In this document: one piece after another, positions 54,141 through 63,334 of the stretch | Layout: each line of letters opens with the position of its first letter | Numbering within the stretch: the first letter of the stretch is position 1 | The notes under the pieces: model-generated | The model's database searches: none | What the model was told of the DNA's origin: nothing | The model's input: only the letters and a program-made list of their open reading frames with translations | Assembly (NCBI RefSeq): GCF_001642935.1 | Contig: NZ_CP016761.1 | Span: forward strand, 3,472,001 to 3,536,000 | Source: Fictibacillus arsenicus | GTDB taxonomy: Bacteria; Bacillota; Bacilli; Bacillales; Fictibacillaceae | Direction: 5' to 3' | Length of the DNA stretch: 64,000 nt | Translations under genes and position numbers: made by a program

Positions 54141-55514
54141 TTAGAAGATCGTATTTGCGATTAATAGACTAATTAATCCGACAAACCAACAGATTGTAGT
54201 TGGCACGGACCAAACCATGATCTGTTCTTTTACATCTCTAATCCCTAACATTCGGTTAACGACCCAGAACAAGCTGTCGTTGAAGTATGAGAATACCATC
54301 GATCCCATAGCTGCAGCCTGAGCAGCTAGTGCCATATTCACATCAAGCTGTGAAAGAATCGGTGCTGAAATGGACGCCGCCGTGATCATTGCTACCGTTC
54401 CGCTACCCTGTACTAGACGTACGATGGTCGCTACAAAAAATGGGATTAAAATAGCCGGTAATGGAAGATCTGCAATTTTTTCTGCAATGAAGTTTCCAGC
54501 GCCACTTTCACGAAGTACATTACCAAGCGCTCCACCTGCACCTGTTACAAGAAGGATAATCCCAGCTGTTTGAATCCCCTCTTCCATACGGTCAAGTGTC
54601 TTAGAACGACTTAAGTCCCCAGCTAAGGCATAGATCGCTACAATTAATCCAATGCTGACTGCGATAATCGGTTTACCTAGGAATATGAGAATCCCATAGA
54701 AACCGGATGTTAATTCGAGGGCTGTTAACGTCGTATTTAAAAAGATTAATAGAATTGGAAGAACAATCGGAAGAAGTGAGCGCCCTAGAGAAGGAAGATC
54801 ATTTTCTCTTGTACTTGCTAATTCAATGAATTCTTGATAAGCACCTTGTTTATTTGGTCGTGTAAAACCTAACTCAGAATCATCTGGTACCTGATAGATT
54901 CTTTTTCCTAACCATTTTGCGTAAAGTACACCTGCAATCATAGTCGGTATTGCAAACAGAAGACCAAGTGCGATCATAAGGCCGATATCTACTCCAAAGA
55001 TCCCTGCTACACCTAGTGGACCAGGAGTTGGAGGTACTAAGGAGTGTGTGATTACAAGACCTACTGCTAATGCTACTCCTAATGAGATAACTGATTTTCC
55101 TGTCTTTTTAGAAAGTGCTTTTACAAGTGGATTTAAGATAACAAATGCTGAATCTACAAAGATTGGAATGGAAACGATATATCCAGCAATCGCCATTGCC
55201 CATTCTTCTTTTTTCTTCCCTACTGCTTTGATCAATGAATAAGCTAATGTTTCTGCAGCCCCGGATACTTCAAGGATCCGTCCGATCATAACCCCTAAAC
55301 CAATAACGATACCAATGGATGCTAACGTGCTTCCGAAACCTGCTGAAATGGTATCTGCCACTTTGCCAGGTTCCATTCCACCTACCAACCCTGCGATGGA
55401 AGCGGCAATAATTAAAGCTAAAAACGCATGTACCTTTGTTTTTAATACAAGAAAAATTAATGCAATAACACCAAGAACTAAACCAGCTACCATTTGTGCT
55501 CCTGAAACTTCCAT
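54141..55514 (-). CDS. GntP-family gluconate/sugar-acid permease
   Basis: 457 residues, about 12-14 spans, with family motifs GFGSTLASIGIVIGLGVMIGRILE, HSLVPPTPGPLGVAGIFGVDIG and QGSGTVAMITAASISAPIL. It takes up gluconate or four-carbon acids by proton symport. It lies between pdxA2 and gnd. A cre box is just upstream. The partners PdxA2 and DtnK suggest threonate or erythronate as the cargo. Confidence 0.92.
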   Translation of the reverse strand: MEVSGAQMVAGLVLGVIALIFLVLKTKVHAFLALIIAASIAGLVGGMEPGKVADTISAGFGSTLASIGIVIGLGVMIGRILEVSGAAETLAYSLIKAVGKKKEEWAMAIAGYIVSIPIFVDSAFVILNPLVKALSKKTGKSVISLGVALAVGLVITHSLVPPTPGPLGVAGIFGVDIGLMIALGLLFAIPTMIAGVLYAKWLGKRIYQVPDDSELGFTRPNKQGAYQEFIELASTRENDLPSLGRSLLPIVLPILLIFLNTTLTALELTSGFYGILIFLGKPIIAVSIGLIVAIYALAGDLSRSKTLDRMEEGIQTAGIILLVTGAGGALGNVLRESGAGNFIAEKIADLPLPAILIPFFVATIVRLVQGSGTVAMITAASISAPILSQLDVNMALAAQAAAMGSMVFSYFNDSLFWVVNRMLGIRDVKEQIMVWSVPTTICWFVGLISLLIANTIF

Positions 55515-55532
55515 GTTTATACCCCCCTATAA

Positions 55533-55546
55533 TGTAAGCGCTTTTA
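55533..55546. promoter_or_regulatory. cre box upstream of the gntP-type gene
   Basis: TGTAAGCGCTTTTA fits the CcpA cre pattern closely and lies about 20 bases before the permease start, between pdxA2 and the permease. It could block RNA polymerase reading through or control a local promoter. Confidence 0.65.
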
Positions 55547-55607
55547 TTTGTTTCAAATGATAGAGAAGGGCTCTTCACCCTTCACTATCATTTTCATTCA
55601 ATCTTTC

Positions 55608-56624
55608 TTATAAGCTGTTCGCCGTGAATTTAGGTGCATATTGAGCAGCCAGCTTAATACACTCTTCCATGCTTATGCTTTCAGCAATATTTTTCCCTGC
55701 AATATCAAAGGCTGTTCCGTGGTCTACAGAAGTTCTTAAGAAAGGCAAGCCGTTCGTGATAGAAATTGTTCTATGAAAATCAGTCATCTTCGCAGCGATA
55801 TGCCCTTGATCATGGTATAGAGATAGAACAGCGTCATATTTTCCATTTAGAGCTTGGAAGAATACGGAGTCAGCTGGAACAGGACCAACTGCATTGATGC
55901 CGTCTGCAACTGCCATTTCAATACCTGGTTTAATCTGTTCTACTTCTTCCCAACCGAACAGTCCGCCTTCTCCGCTATGAGGGTTTAATCCCGCTACTGC
56001 CCATTTTCTGTTTTCGACACCGAGTCTAGCGAGTGCTTTGTCACAGCGAATCAGGTAATCATGTACACGTTCTTTTGTCATAGCTGCAATTGCATCTTTT
56101 AGTGATAAGTGACGCGTTAAGAAGAAGATTCTCATCCCTTTTACTTCAAACATAGTCAAAGGATCATCTGAACCAGCAAGTGCTTCAAGCATTTCTGTAT
56201 GTCCGATATATGGAACATTTGCTGCTTTTAGTGATTCTTTATTGATTGGTGTAGTGGCAAGTGCTTTTACTTCGCCGCTTTTTGCAAGTTCTACTGCTTT
56301 CTTAATGTATTCAAATGCACCTTGCCCGCCTTGAGCAGAAACTTCTCCATATTGAAGCTGATCCATATCAATATTGTTTAAATTGATCACATCAACGGTT
56401 CCTAGCTCATACTTTCCTTCTGCTGGAGAGCTTACTTCGTTAATCTTGAGTTCTGCTCCAACAATCGTAATCGCTTTTTCAAGTACTGCTGCGTCCCCAA
56501 TCACTAGCGGCTTACATACGTCATAAATTTCTTGTTTAGCAAGGGATTTCATTGTAATTTCTGGTCCAATACCTGCTGGGTCACCCATTGGAATCGCAAT
56601 AATCGCTCTCTCATTCGTTGTCAT
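55608..56624 (-). CDS. pdxA2: PdxA2-type 4-phospho-D-threonate/erythronate dehydrogenase
   Basis: 338 residues of the PdxA family: [14 protein letters not shown] at the start, [23 protein letters not shown], and metal-site His/Asp residues in [13 protein letters not shown] and [10 protein letters not shown]...[19 protein letters not shown]. Placed next to a DUF1537 kinase it belongs to the PdxA2 branch, which oxidises and decarboxylates 4-phospho-D-threonate or -erythronate to dihydroxyacetone phosphate rather than acting in vitamin B6 synthesis. AAGGAGG site. Confidence 0.9.
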   Translation of the reverse strand: MTTNERAIIAIPMGDPAGIGPEITMKSLAKQEIYDVCKPLVIGDAAVLEKAITIVGAELKINEVSSPAEGKYELGTVDVINLNNIDMDQLQYGEVSAQGGQGAFEYIKKAVELAKSGEVKALATTPINKESLKAANVPYIGHTEMLEALAGSDDPLTMFEVKGMRIFFLTRHLSLKDAIAAMTKERVHDYLIRCDKALARLGVENRKWAVAGLNPHSGEGGLFGWEEVEQIKPGIEMAVADGINAVGPVPADSVFFQALNGKYDAVLSLYHDQGHIAAKMTDFHRTISITNGLPFLRTSVDHGTAFDIAGKNIAESISMEECIKLAAQYAPKFTANSL

Positions 56625-56671
56625 GTTATGTTCCTCCTTGGAAAGTATCTATTTAAAATTTTTTAATGAAC

Positions 56672-57979
56672 TTAATTCACTTGTTTCGTTGACGTTTGGT
56701 TAGCTAACAGGTGCTTTACGATTGTGTAGATCGCTTTTTTATCTCCAACCATGCCTCCCTTTGTGGCTAGTGGAATGCCATCGAAATATCCGCCAATGAA
56801 CTCGCCATAAGCAACAAGCGGCAGCACTTCGTCTTTTAGCTTGATACCTTCAGCTCTTCCTATTGAACAAAGGGAAGCTGTAACATCGCCTCCACTTGAG
56901 AAGCATCCGCCAATTTCGTATGAGGTTGATTGAATGACGATGCGTGTAATCTTACCTAAACCGTCAGCGATTCGTTTCGCTAGCTGATCTTGACTTACAC
57001 CTTGTTCTTCGGATAATCGTTTAAGATCCAATCGCTTAGCAGCTGGTGAATTGGTCGTGATGATCAAAATATCTTGCTGACTTATACGCTCTAAAGCTTC
57101 TTTTACCACACTATCGACTTCGGTTTCCCAGCTATCTGAAATACTTGCCAGTTTATCTGCATCCACATAAACCGGGTTCGCATTTGTTTTATCGATCAGG
57201 TAATTTAGTTGTTGGGCACTTAACGACGTTACACTTCCAACGGTTACGATGATTTTCTTACTTTGTGTGTGCTGACTCGTGTACGCTTTTGAGTAATAAG
57301 CTGTAAGCGGTCCAGGATCAACCGGCACTAGTTGATAATCCTCGATTAATGCCATCGCATGAGCTATGTCTTCAATCTCTTCGTCTGTCACCGCATCTAA
57401 AACGAGGACACGATTCCCGTCTTGAATCTTTTTCTTCAAATCTTGTAAAATGATCTCTTTTCCTTGAAGAACGATTTCCAGACCGATGTGTGCAACATTA
57501 AATTCACTTTGTTTTCTAATAATAGAGGGAACATAGGATTCAGTGAGTGGTGTTACCGGGTCTTTTGCAACATCTGTTGCTTGAACAGGTACACCATTTA
57601 CTAAAAGATATCCGCCTGATGTAATTCGGTTTGAATCTGGAAACGATGCTACAACAACTGCTATTGATTTTTCGCCTAGTTCATTTAGAACCGTATCAAT
57701 TTCAATGCCGATATTTCCTCGTACAGTACTGTCGATTCGCTTGCATATCACATCAGCACTCCAGTTTTTCAGGTTTTCAAGGGATTTTTTAATTCGCATT
57801 TCTGCAACATCTTTTCTGGCATATCTGCTATCTGTGTCAATACAAACGGCATTATAACTGCCTGATACAGGCGGCTGATCGTAATAGACCATAGTCGCTG
57901 CCTCAAAGCCTTGTTTTACGAGTTTGACTCCAGTTGCGTTAGCACCTGTTAAATCATCCGCAATGACTCCGACTTTCAT
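56672..57979 (-). CDS. dtnK: four-carbon acid sugar kinase (DtnK/DenK, DUF1537)
   Basis: 435 residues. N-terminal domain starts GVIADDLTGANATGVKLVKQGF and has CKRIDSTVRGNIG; the C-terminal nucleotide-binding domain has GGDVTASLCSIGRAEGIKL and GGMVGDKKAIYTIVKHL. It phosphorylates D-threonate or D-erythronate at the 4-position for PdxA2. Its start overlaps the stop of the DeoR gene by 4 bases. The choice between threonate and erythronate is not visible in sequence. Confidence 0.9.
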   Translation of the reverse strand: MKVGVIADDLTGANATGVKLVKQGFEAATMVYYDQPPVSGSYNAVCIDTDSRYARKDVAEMRIKKSLENLKNWSADVICKRIDSTVRGNIGIEIDTVLNELGEKSIAVVVASFPDSNRITSGGYLLVNGVPVQATDVAKDPVTPLTESYVPSIIRKQSEFNVAHIGLEIVLQGKEIILQDLKKKIQDGNRVLVLDAVTDEEIEDIAHAMALIEDYQLVPVDPGPLTAYYSKAYTSQHTQSKKIIVTVGSVTSLSAQQLNYLIDKTNANPVYVDADKLASISDSWETEVDSVVKEALERISQQDILIITTNSPAAKRLDLKRLSEEQGVSQDQLAKRIADGLGKITRIVIQSTSYEIGGCFSSGGDVTASLCSIGRAEGIKLKDEVLPLVAYGEFIGGYFDGIPLATKGGMVGDKKAIYTIVKHLLANQTSTKQVN

Positions 57980-58749
57980 GATTGCTCACCACCTTCAACG
58001 ATTACAACCTCTAGATATTCATTCAATTTTTCAGTGGTCCCTGGGGAAATGCTGTGATCTGTAATCACCCCACAAATCAGAGAAAGATCGCATACTTTTG
58101 TAAGTGACTTTTGATCAAACTTGCTTGAATCTGCTACTAGCCATGTTTTTTCTGACGCTTCAATCATGAGCTGTTTTATGGAAGCCTTTTCAAAAGTAGG
58201 TGCAGTAACACCTGCTTTGAAGTCAATCGCATGAGCCCCTAGGAAAAAAACATCAACATGAATGTTCTTCAGCATTTGTTCAGTGAGTGGTCCAAATAAT
58301 GTACCTACGTTATTTTGCAGTTCGCCGCCTGTAACAATCACTTTCACATCCGTATCAATCAGCTCTGCTGCAATTTTTATGTCATTCGTAACAACCGTGA
58401 TCGTCTTTTTGTCTTTTAGCAATTTTGCGATTTCTAATGTTGTTGTGCCAGAGTCTAAAAGAATCGTTGAGTGATCTTGTATATACTCCACCGCTTTTTT
58501 GGCAATCATTTTCTTTTGGTCATTGAACTTCCCTTCTTTGGAAGCAAATGATGATTCAATAACCAACGGTTTATTTAAGATCGCACCGCCATGTGTACGG
58601 ATGATCTTATCATTTTCTTCTAGGTAAGCAAGGTCACGACGAATCGTCATAGCTGAAACATTCAACTGGCTAACAAGATCTTCAATATCTATTTTTCCAT
58701 TCGCACTTAATTGTTTAAGAATTTTATTTCTACGTTCTTTAGGCATCAT
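57976..58749 (-). CDS. DeoR-family regulator of the four-carbon acid operon
   Basis: 257 residues: an N-terminal DeoR helix-turn-helix (RRNKILKQLSANGKIDIEDL...SAMTIRRDLAYLEE) and a C-terminal sugar-phosphate sensor domain (DSGTTTLEIAKLL, TGGELQNNVGTLFGPLTEQML). First gene of the DeoR-dtnK-pdxA2-gntP operon, coupled to dtnK. A TGTTC/GAACA palindrome in its promoter suggests self-control, probably relieved by a phosphorylated intermediate. Confidence 0.92.
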   Translation of the reverse strand: MMPKERRNKILKQLSANGKIDIEDLVSQLNVSAMTIRRDLAYLEENDKIIRTHGGAILNKPLVIESSFASKEGKFNDQKKMIAKKAVEYIQDHSTILLDSGTTTLEIAKLLKDKKTITVVTNDIKIAAELIDTDVKVIVTGGELQNNVGTLFGPLTEQMLKNIHVDVFFLGAHAIDFKAGVTAPTFEKASIKQLMIEASEKTWLVADSSKFDQKSLTKVCDLSLICGVITDHSISPGTTEKLNEYLEVVIVEGGEQS

Positions 58750-58792
58750 TTTTCATCACCTTTGTGTTAATTTCAAACACTTTATATTTTAT

Positions 58793-58821
58793 ATAATGTT
58801 CTAAATGAACATAAAAGTCAA
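58793..58821 (-). promoter_or_regulatory. promoter and probable operator of the DeoR operon
   Basis: On the minus strand: -35 TTGACT (58816-58821), 17-bp spacer, -10 CATTAT (58793-58798). The palindrome ATGTTCTAAATGAACAT (58796-58812) fills the spacer, so a bound DeoR protein would block polymerase. A further half-site ATGTTCATTATAAAC lies just upstream. Confidence 0.7.
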
Positions 58822-58885
58822 CACTTTTGTTTATAATGAACATTTTTCCATCGGTTTCAAAAATTACTATTTTAAAGATACAAAT

Positions 58886-58933
58886 AAAAAAAGCCGGCTA
58901 ATCGTGTCTTTTACAACACGTTCTAGCCAGCTT
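58886..58933 (-). terminator. terminator of pxpA
   Basis: A long stem: AAGCTGGCTA with TAGCCGGCTT outside and CGTGT with ACACG inside, then a run of T on the minus strand. It lies 10 bases past the stop. Confidence 0.85.
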
Positions 58934-58942
58934 CTTTCTTAA

Positions 58943-59710
58943 TTAAATACTTTCACCGATTTTCCGAACCGTAATCCCCGAATCCTCAAGCGTCTGCCTA
59001 ATCTTTTTCGCAAAAGAAAGCGCATGAGCTCCGTCTCCGTGGATACAAACGGTATCAGCTGTGATATCCGCATCCACTTTCTGCTGTGTCAGGACTTTTC
59101 CCTCTTTTACCATGCGGATCACTTGGGCAACAGCTTCATCGTCATTTTCGATCATGCAATTCGGCAGCTTGCGGGAGGTAAGCGTGCAATCCTGCTGATA
59201 CGTTCTGTCCGCAAAAACTTCTGATGCCGTGCGAAGTCCCACCTTCTCGCCTGCTTTCACAAGCTCACTTCCGGCAAGGCCAAACAGAATCAACTCCGGG
59301 TTCACCTTATACACCGCTTCTGAAATTGCTTCCGATAGCTCACGATTCACCGCAGCCATGTTGTAAAGCGCACCATGAGGCTTCACATGCTGGATCTCTC
59401 CGCCTTCTGCCTGAACGAACGCCCATAACGAACCGATCTGGTATACCACCATCTCATACGCTTCTTGAGGCGAGATATCGATATTACGACGGCCAAACCC
59501 GGCAAGGTCAGGCAAGCCTGGGTGAACTCCAATTCCAACACCATGTTCAAGAGCAAGCTTCACCGTTTTTCTCATAGTCGCTGGATCACCAGCATGAAAT
59601 CCGCACGCAATGTTAGCTGACGTCACATACTTTAAAATCTCTTCATCTGTTCCGAGTCTATAAGCTCCAAAACTCTCACCCATATCGCAGTTAATATCAA
59701 TAACACTCAT
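58943..59710 (-). CDS. pxpA: 5-oxoprolinase subunit PxpA (LamB/YcsF family)
   Basis: 255 residues starting [20 protein letters not shown], the hallmark of the family; [42 protein letters not shown] and [10 protein letters not shown] follow. With PxpB and PxpC it hydrolyses 5-oxoproline to glutamate with ATP. In B. subtilis all three genes are together; here pxpA stands alone about 11 kb from pxpBC. AAGGAGG site and own terminator. Confidence 0.95.
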   Translation of the reverse strand: MSVIDINCDMGESFGAYRLGTDEEILKYVTSANIACGFHAGDPATMRKTVKLALEHGVGIGVHPGLPDLAGFGRRNIDISPQEAYEMVVYQIGSLWAFVQAEGGEIQHVKPHGALYNMAAVNRELSEAISEAVYKVNPELILFGLAGSELVKAGEKVGLRTASEVFADRTYQQDCTLTSRKLPNCMIENDDEAVAQVIRMVKEGKVLTQQKVDADITADTVCIHGDGAHALSFAKKIRQTLEDSGITVRKIGESI

Positions 59711-59816
59711 GCAAAAACCTCCTTGATTTTAAACACACGTTTAATTTACCCCAACTGTACGACAAGTTTTATATATTGTAAAATGATTAGGAATACTAAA
59801 GAAGGAGGTGAGAAAT

Positions 59817-60155
59817 ATGGAAAAAGTATTGAATGAAATCTTAGTAAAATTGCTTAGCATCGATAACAAAGTTTCTGATTTGGATAATAAGGTTTCAACT
59901 TTGGATCACAAGGTTTCTAACTTAGATAACAAAGTTTCTGAGTTAGATAACAAAGTTTCTGAATTAGATAATAAATTCTTTAATTTAGACAATAAAGTTA
60001 CAAACTTAGAAATGGGTCAGCAACAGATTGTAACAAGACTTGATACATTAGAAACCGATGTTAAAGAGATTCGAGACACTGTAAATCGAATTGAAGTTAG
60101 CCAGAATGATGACGTGATTGCGTTGTTAAAGATGATGCATAATCAAAAGCATTAA
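59817..60155 (+). CDS. heptad-repeat coiled-coil protein
   Basis: 112 residues starting MEKVLNEILVKLLSID. The start at 59817 has AAGGAGGTG 6 bases upstream; the GTG at 59808 lies within that site. Eight or so near-identical heptads (LDNKVSE, LDNKVSN, LDHKVSN) form a long coiled coil, encoded by 21-bp repeats. The C-terminal third is less regular (VKEIRDTVNRIEVSQ). Same build as the gene at 1617 but a different repeat text. No known function. Confidence 0.8.
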   Translation: MEKVLNEILVKLLSIDNKVSDLDNKVSTLDHKVSNLDNKVSELDNKVSELDNKFFNLDNKVTNLEMGQQQIVTRLDTLETDVKEIRDTVNRIEVSQNDDVIALLKMMHNQKH

Positions 60156-60246
60156 CGTTCATTTCGTGTAGGTTGCCTCACAATAAGTCCCCAAACATCA
60201 CACTTCAAGAATCACTTCTAAAAATTCTCAAATCCTATAAAAATGA

Positions 60247-60272
60247 GGAAAGCCCCTTGAGAGCAAGGGGCT
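60247..60272 (-). terminator. terminator of the glycerate kinase gene
   Basis: AGCCCCTT and AAGGGGCT form a perfect 8-bp stem around a 6-base loop, overlapping the stop codon; on the minus strand TTTCCTC follows, a short T tract. Confidence 0.7.
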
Positions 60273-61413
60273 AATTTATTTTCAATTGTAACAAACGCGC
60301 GATGTTTTCCGCTGTTTTTTCAACATTAACCGATCCGTTCGCCAGTGCTTCTTCTAACGTAACTACACCGTTAACAACACTAAAAACCGTATCGATACCA
60401 TGTTCAAACACCGCTTCATAATCCGGACCGATGCTGCCTGCAATCGCAACGACCGGAACATCAGCCGCCACAGCTTTTGCACGTTTGGCTACACCAACCG
60501 GCGCTTTCCCGTGAACCGTCTGGGAATCAATCCGTCCTTCGCCTGTGATTACAAGATCTGCATCCCGAACGGCCTCTTCAAACCTGATAACATCAAGCAC
60601 GAGGTCGATTCCGCTTTGCAACTTTCCGTCTAAAAACGCAACAACTCCAGCACCTAGTCCCCCTGCTGCACCTGCTCCAGGCAGCTCATCTACTTGCAAT
60701 CCTAGATTCCGCTCAATTACTTCAGCGTATCTTTTCAAACTCGCATCTAAAACGCCAACCATCTCAGGTGTCGCACCCTTTTGCGGTCCAAAGACAGCAG
60801 AAGCTCCAAGCGGTCCAGTCAACGGGTTCGTCACATCACATGCAACATCAACTTTTGTCGATTTCAAGCGCGGATCCATTTCAGATGTATCAATCGTAAG
60901 CAATTCGACTAACGCTTCACCCCCTGGACGAAGTTCCTCACCATTCACATCTAAAAACTTCACGCCAAGAGCTGAAGCCATACCTGCTCCACCGTCGTTC
61001 GTCGCAGACCCGCCTAGTCCCAAAACGATGCGCTCCACCTTTTTATCAAGTGCATCTAAAATCAGTTCGCCAGTTCCGCGTGTCGTTGTCACCAATGGAT
61101 TTCGCTGCTCTCTTGGTACGAGGTGCAAACCGGAAGCAGCAGCCATCTCGATCACTGCCGTCTTCCCGTCCCCTGTAATCCCGTAAAAGGCATCGACTTT
61201 ATCACCGAGCGGACCTGTCGCCTGAACTTCAACGATTCGGCCATTCGTTGCATCCACTACCGACTGAACCGTTCCTTCTCCACCGTCGCCAACAGGAACG
61301 TGCATATATTCTGCGTCCCCAAACACTTTCCGAAATCCAGCCTCGACAGCCGCACAAACTTCTGCGGCCGTCATGCTTTCTTTAAACGAATCGGGAGCGA
61401 TGACAATCTTCAT
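60271..61413 (-). CDS. glycerate kinase (GlxK/GarK family)
   Basis: 380 residues starting MKIVIAPDSFKESMTAAEV, the family signature; PVGDGGEGTVQSVV, VLGLGGSATNDGGAGMASALG and VITGEGRIDSQTVHGKAPVGVA complete it. It phosphorylates D-glycerate to 2-phosphoglycerate. The start at 61413 is used (GGTGG 5-6 bases upstream); the GTG at 61422 lies inside the ribosome site. A GH13_18 phosphorylase and GH38 enzyme lie upstream on the same strand, pointing to glycerate released from glycosyl-glycerates. Confidence 0.93.
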   Translation of the reverse strand: MKIVIAPDSFKESMTAAEVCAAVEAGFRKVFGDAEYMHVPVGDGGEGTVQSVVDATNGRIVEVQATGPLGDKVDAFYGITGDGKTAVIEMAAASGLHLVPREQRNPLVTTTRGTGELILDALDKKVERIVLGLGGSATNDGGAGMASALGVKFLDVNGEELRPGGEALVELLTIDTSEMDPRLKSTKVDVACDVTNPLTGPLGASAVFGPQKGATPEMVGVLDASLKRYAEVIERNLGLQVDELPGAGAAGGLGAGVVAFLDGKLQSGIDLVLDVIRFEEAVRDADLVITGEGRIDSQTVHGKAPVGVAKRAKAVAADVPVVAIAGSIGPDYEAVFEHGIDTVFSVVNGVVTLEEALANGSVNVEKTAENIARLLQLKIN

Positions 61414-61496
61414 TGCATCCACCTTCTTTTATATTTTGCTTTTTTCTAAAAGGTTGTAGCTACTGGAGGTATTTGTATTTGTCTCCATTGCTAAGT

Positions 61497-61626
61497 TGAT
61501 TGGAGCGGAAGGTGCGAGACTCCTGCGGGTTCAGCGGGACAGGTGAGACTCCGGCAGGCTAAATTAGCCTAGGAGGCTCACCGCACGCCCCGCGGAAAGC
61601 GAGCAACCTGCAGCGGAAATCAACCA
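61497..61626. repeat. 130-bp stem-rich repeat, copy 3
   Basis: Starts TTGATTGGAGCG and ends CAGCGGAAATCAACCA, as in copies 1 and 2. The central loop is different: GGCTAAATTAGCC, which itself forms a perfect small hairpin. It lies between the GH13_18 gene end and the glycerate kinase start. Confidence 0.85.
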
Positions 61627-61660
61627 CTCCATAACATCAAAGTTTTTACGAAAAGAGCCT

Positions 61661-63334
61661 TTATTTTTTAATCCACATAAACTGATACGGCGCGAGCTCA
61701 ACAGTTTCACTCACCGTTTCTCCGCTCCATAGGTCTTGGCCGCAAAACGGAAGTTCAACTTCAACCGTGTCATAAGCTGCGTTCACAACAAACAGCACCG
61801 TATCGCCTGTTTCCTCATTTCTGCGCACTAACGCAAATACCTGCTCGCCGAGCTCTAAAATCAATTGAGCCGCAAAAGGATTAAACGCACTCTCGCCCTG
61901 GCGTGTTCGAATCAATTTCTTTAATCCTGTAAAAACTTTCTGCCTGCGCGTCGATGTTTCCAACTCTTTCACTAAATCTTCATAGTCGAATTTTTCACGA
62001 TTGATACGTCGGTTAATGCCTGATGACTCCAAGCCTTCATAATCATTTTCAGATCCTAAAAGCGAGTGATAATACACAGCCGGAACACCCATCACTGAAA
62101 ACAGCACGGAATGAGCAGCAAGCATCTTCTGAACTTGAACGTCCTCACTCACGTCTTCGTCCTTGTTGATGAGCGCGTCCATGTAATTGATGTTCAGCTC
62201 ATAAGGAGATTCCGTTCCGTCCGGATTGCTCTTATAAGAAACACGTCCGCCGTTCTCCAGCACTTTTTCAGCCAAAGCCGTACGCTCTTCTTCTGTTAAA
62301 ATTCCTTCTGTCGGGCGCATCCCGATTCCGTCATGACTTGCTAAAAAGTTAAAATACGTAGCTGAATCAGAAACTTTTACAATCGTTTTTGCCCAGCCCG
62401 TCAGCTTGCTTGCATCATGTGTCGTTAACGTGTGCAGCACAAGCGGCGGCAAGGAGAACTGATACACCATATGCGCCTCATTCTCGCCATCACCAAAATA
62501 GCTGATGTTCTCTTTATGAGGTACGTTCGTTTCAGTAATCAGCAGCGTGTTTAACTCCAGCTCATCTAAAATCTCACGCCACAATTGGATTATCGCATGC
62601 GTCTGTGGCAAGTGGATACAAGTCGTTCCTGATTCTTTCCACATGAAGCCGATGGCATCCAAGCGAATGCTTGTCCCGCCTCGGTTTGCATACTCCAACA
62701 AAATATCCGTCATTTCATGCAAAGCTGGAAAATGCTTAAAGTTCACATCCACTTGATCTTCAGAGAATGTCGTCCAAGCTGTCTTCCCGCCTTCATACTC
62801 ATGGAAAAGAGGTGACGTACGCGGACGAACCACCTTTGAAGCATCAAAACCTTCTTCACGAGGAATGAAGTAATTCGCATACTCCGCTTCACCCTTCAGA
62901 TACCCTTGAAACCACTTGCTCGATTTGGACATATGATTCGCCACAAAATCAAACATGAGACGGTAATCCCCTGAAAAACGCTCAATATCGGACCAGTCAC
63001 CAAGGTCAGGATGAATCTCACGGTAATCCACTACCGAAAAACCGTCATCAGAAGTGTAAGGGAACATCGGCAGCAAATGAACATCAGTGATCTCATTTTT
63101 TGCATATTCATTAATGAACTTGTTCAGCGTCTTTAATGTCGGCTGGCCTTCTTCTTTAATGATGTCGCCGTACGTGATCAGATACACGTTTTTCTCGGAA
63201 AGTGGAGCTGTTTCACTCCACTCTTTCTTTTTCCATGCCTCAACAAGTTTCAAAATCTCATTTTTATATTCAGGTAAAAAGTCCTCACCATAGATCGTTT
63301 TTAGCAGGTTCTCAACTTTTTCTGGAAAACTCAT
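61661..63334 (-). CDS. GH13_18 phosphorylase, probably glucosylglycerate phosphorylase
   Basis: 557 residues of the sucrose-phosphorylase-like subfamily of GH13: VHLLPMFPYTSDDGFSVVDY, FDFVANHMS, nucleophile Asp226 in SIRLDAIGF, acid/base Glu268 in LITETNVPH and Asp335 in LASHDGIG. Among this subfamily the E. coli YcjM type splits glucosylglycerate with phosphate into glucose 1-phosphate and glycerate. The adjacent glycerate kinase and GH38 genes favour that activity over sucrose phosphorylase; this is inference. The start codon directly abuts the stop of the GH38 gene (TAAATG). Cytoplasmic. Confidence 0.82.
   Translation of the reverse strand: MSFPEKVENLLKTIYGEDFLPEYKNEILKLVEAWKKKEWSETAPLSEKNVYLITYGDIIKEEGQPTLKTLNKFINEYAKNEITDVHLLPMFPYTSDDGFSVVDYREIHPDLGDWSDIERFSGDYRLMFDFVANHMSKSSKWFQGYLKGEAEYANYFIPREEGFDASKVVRPRTSPLFHEYEGGKTAWTTFSEDQVDVNFKHFPALHEMTDILLEYANRGGTSIRLDAIGFMWKESGTTCIHLPQTHAIIQLWREILDELELNTLLITETNVPHKENISYFGDGENEAHMVYQFSLPPLVLHTLTTHDASKLTGWAKTIVKVSDSATYFNFLASHDGIGMRPTEGILTEEERTALAEKVLENGGRVSYKSNPDGTESPYELNINYMDALINKDEDVSEDVQVQKMLAAHSVLFSVMGVPAVYYHSLLGSENDYEGLESSGINRRINREKFDYEDLVKELETSTRRQKVFTGLKKLIRTRQGESAFNPFAAQLILELGEQVFALVRRNEETGDTVLFVVNAAYDTVEVELPFCGQDLWSGETVSETVELAPYQFMWIKK

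Noticed and set aside
60545-61186. 213-residue open frame antisense to glycerate kinase
   Set aside because: The opposite strand encodes a full, well-matching GlxK protein; the antisense frame is Ser/Pro-rich without ribosome site.
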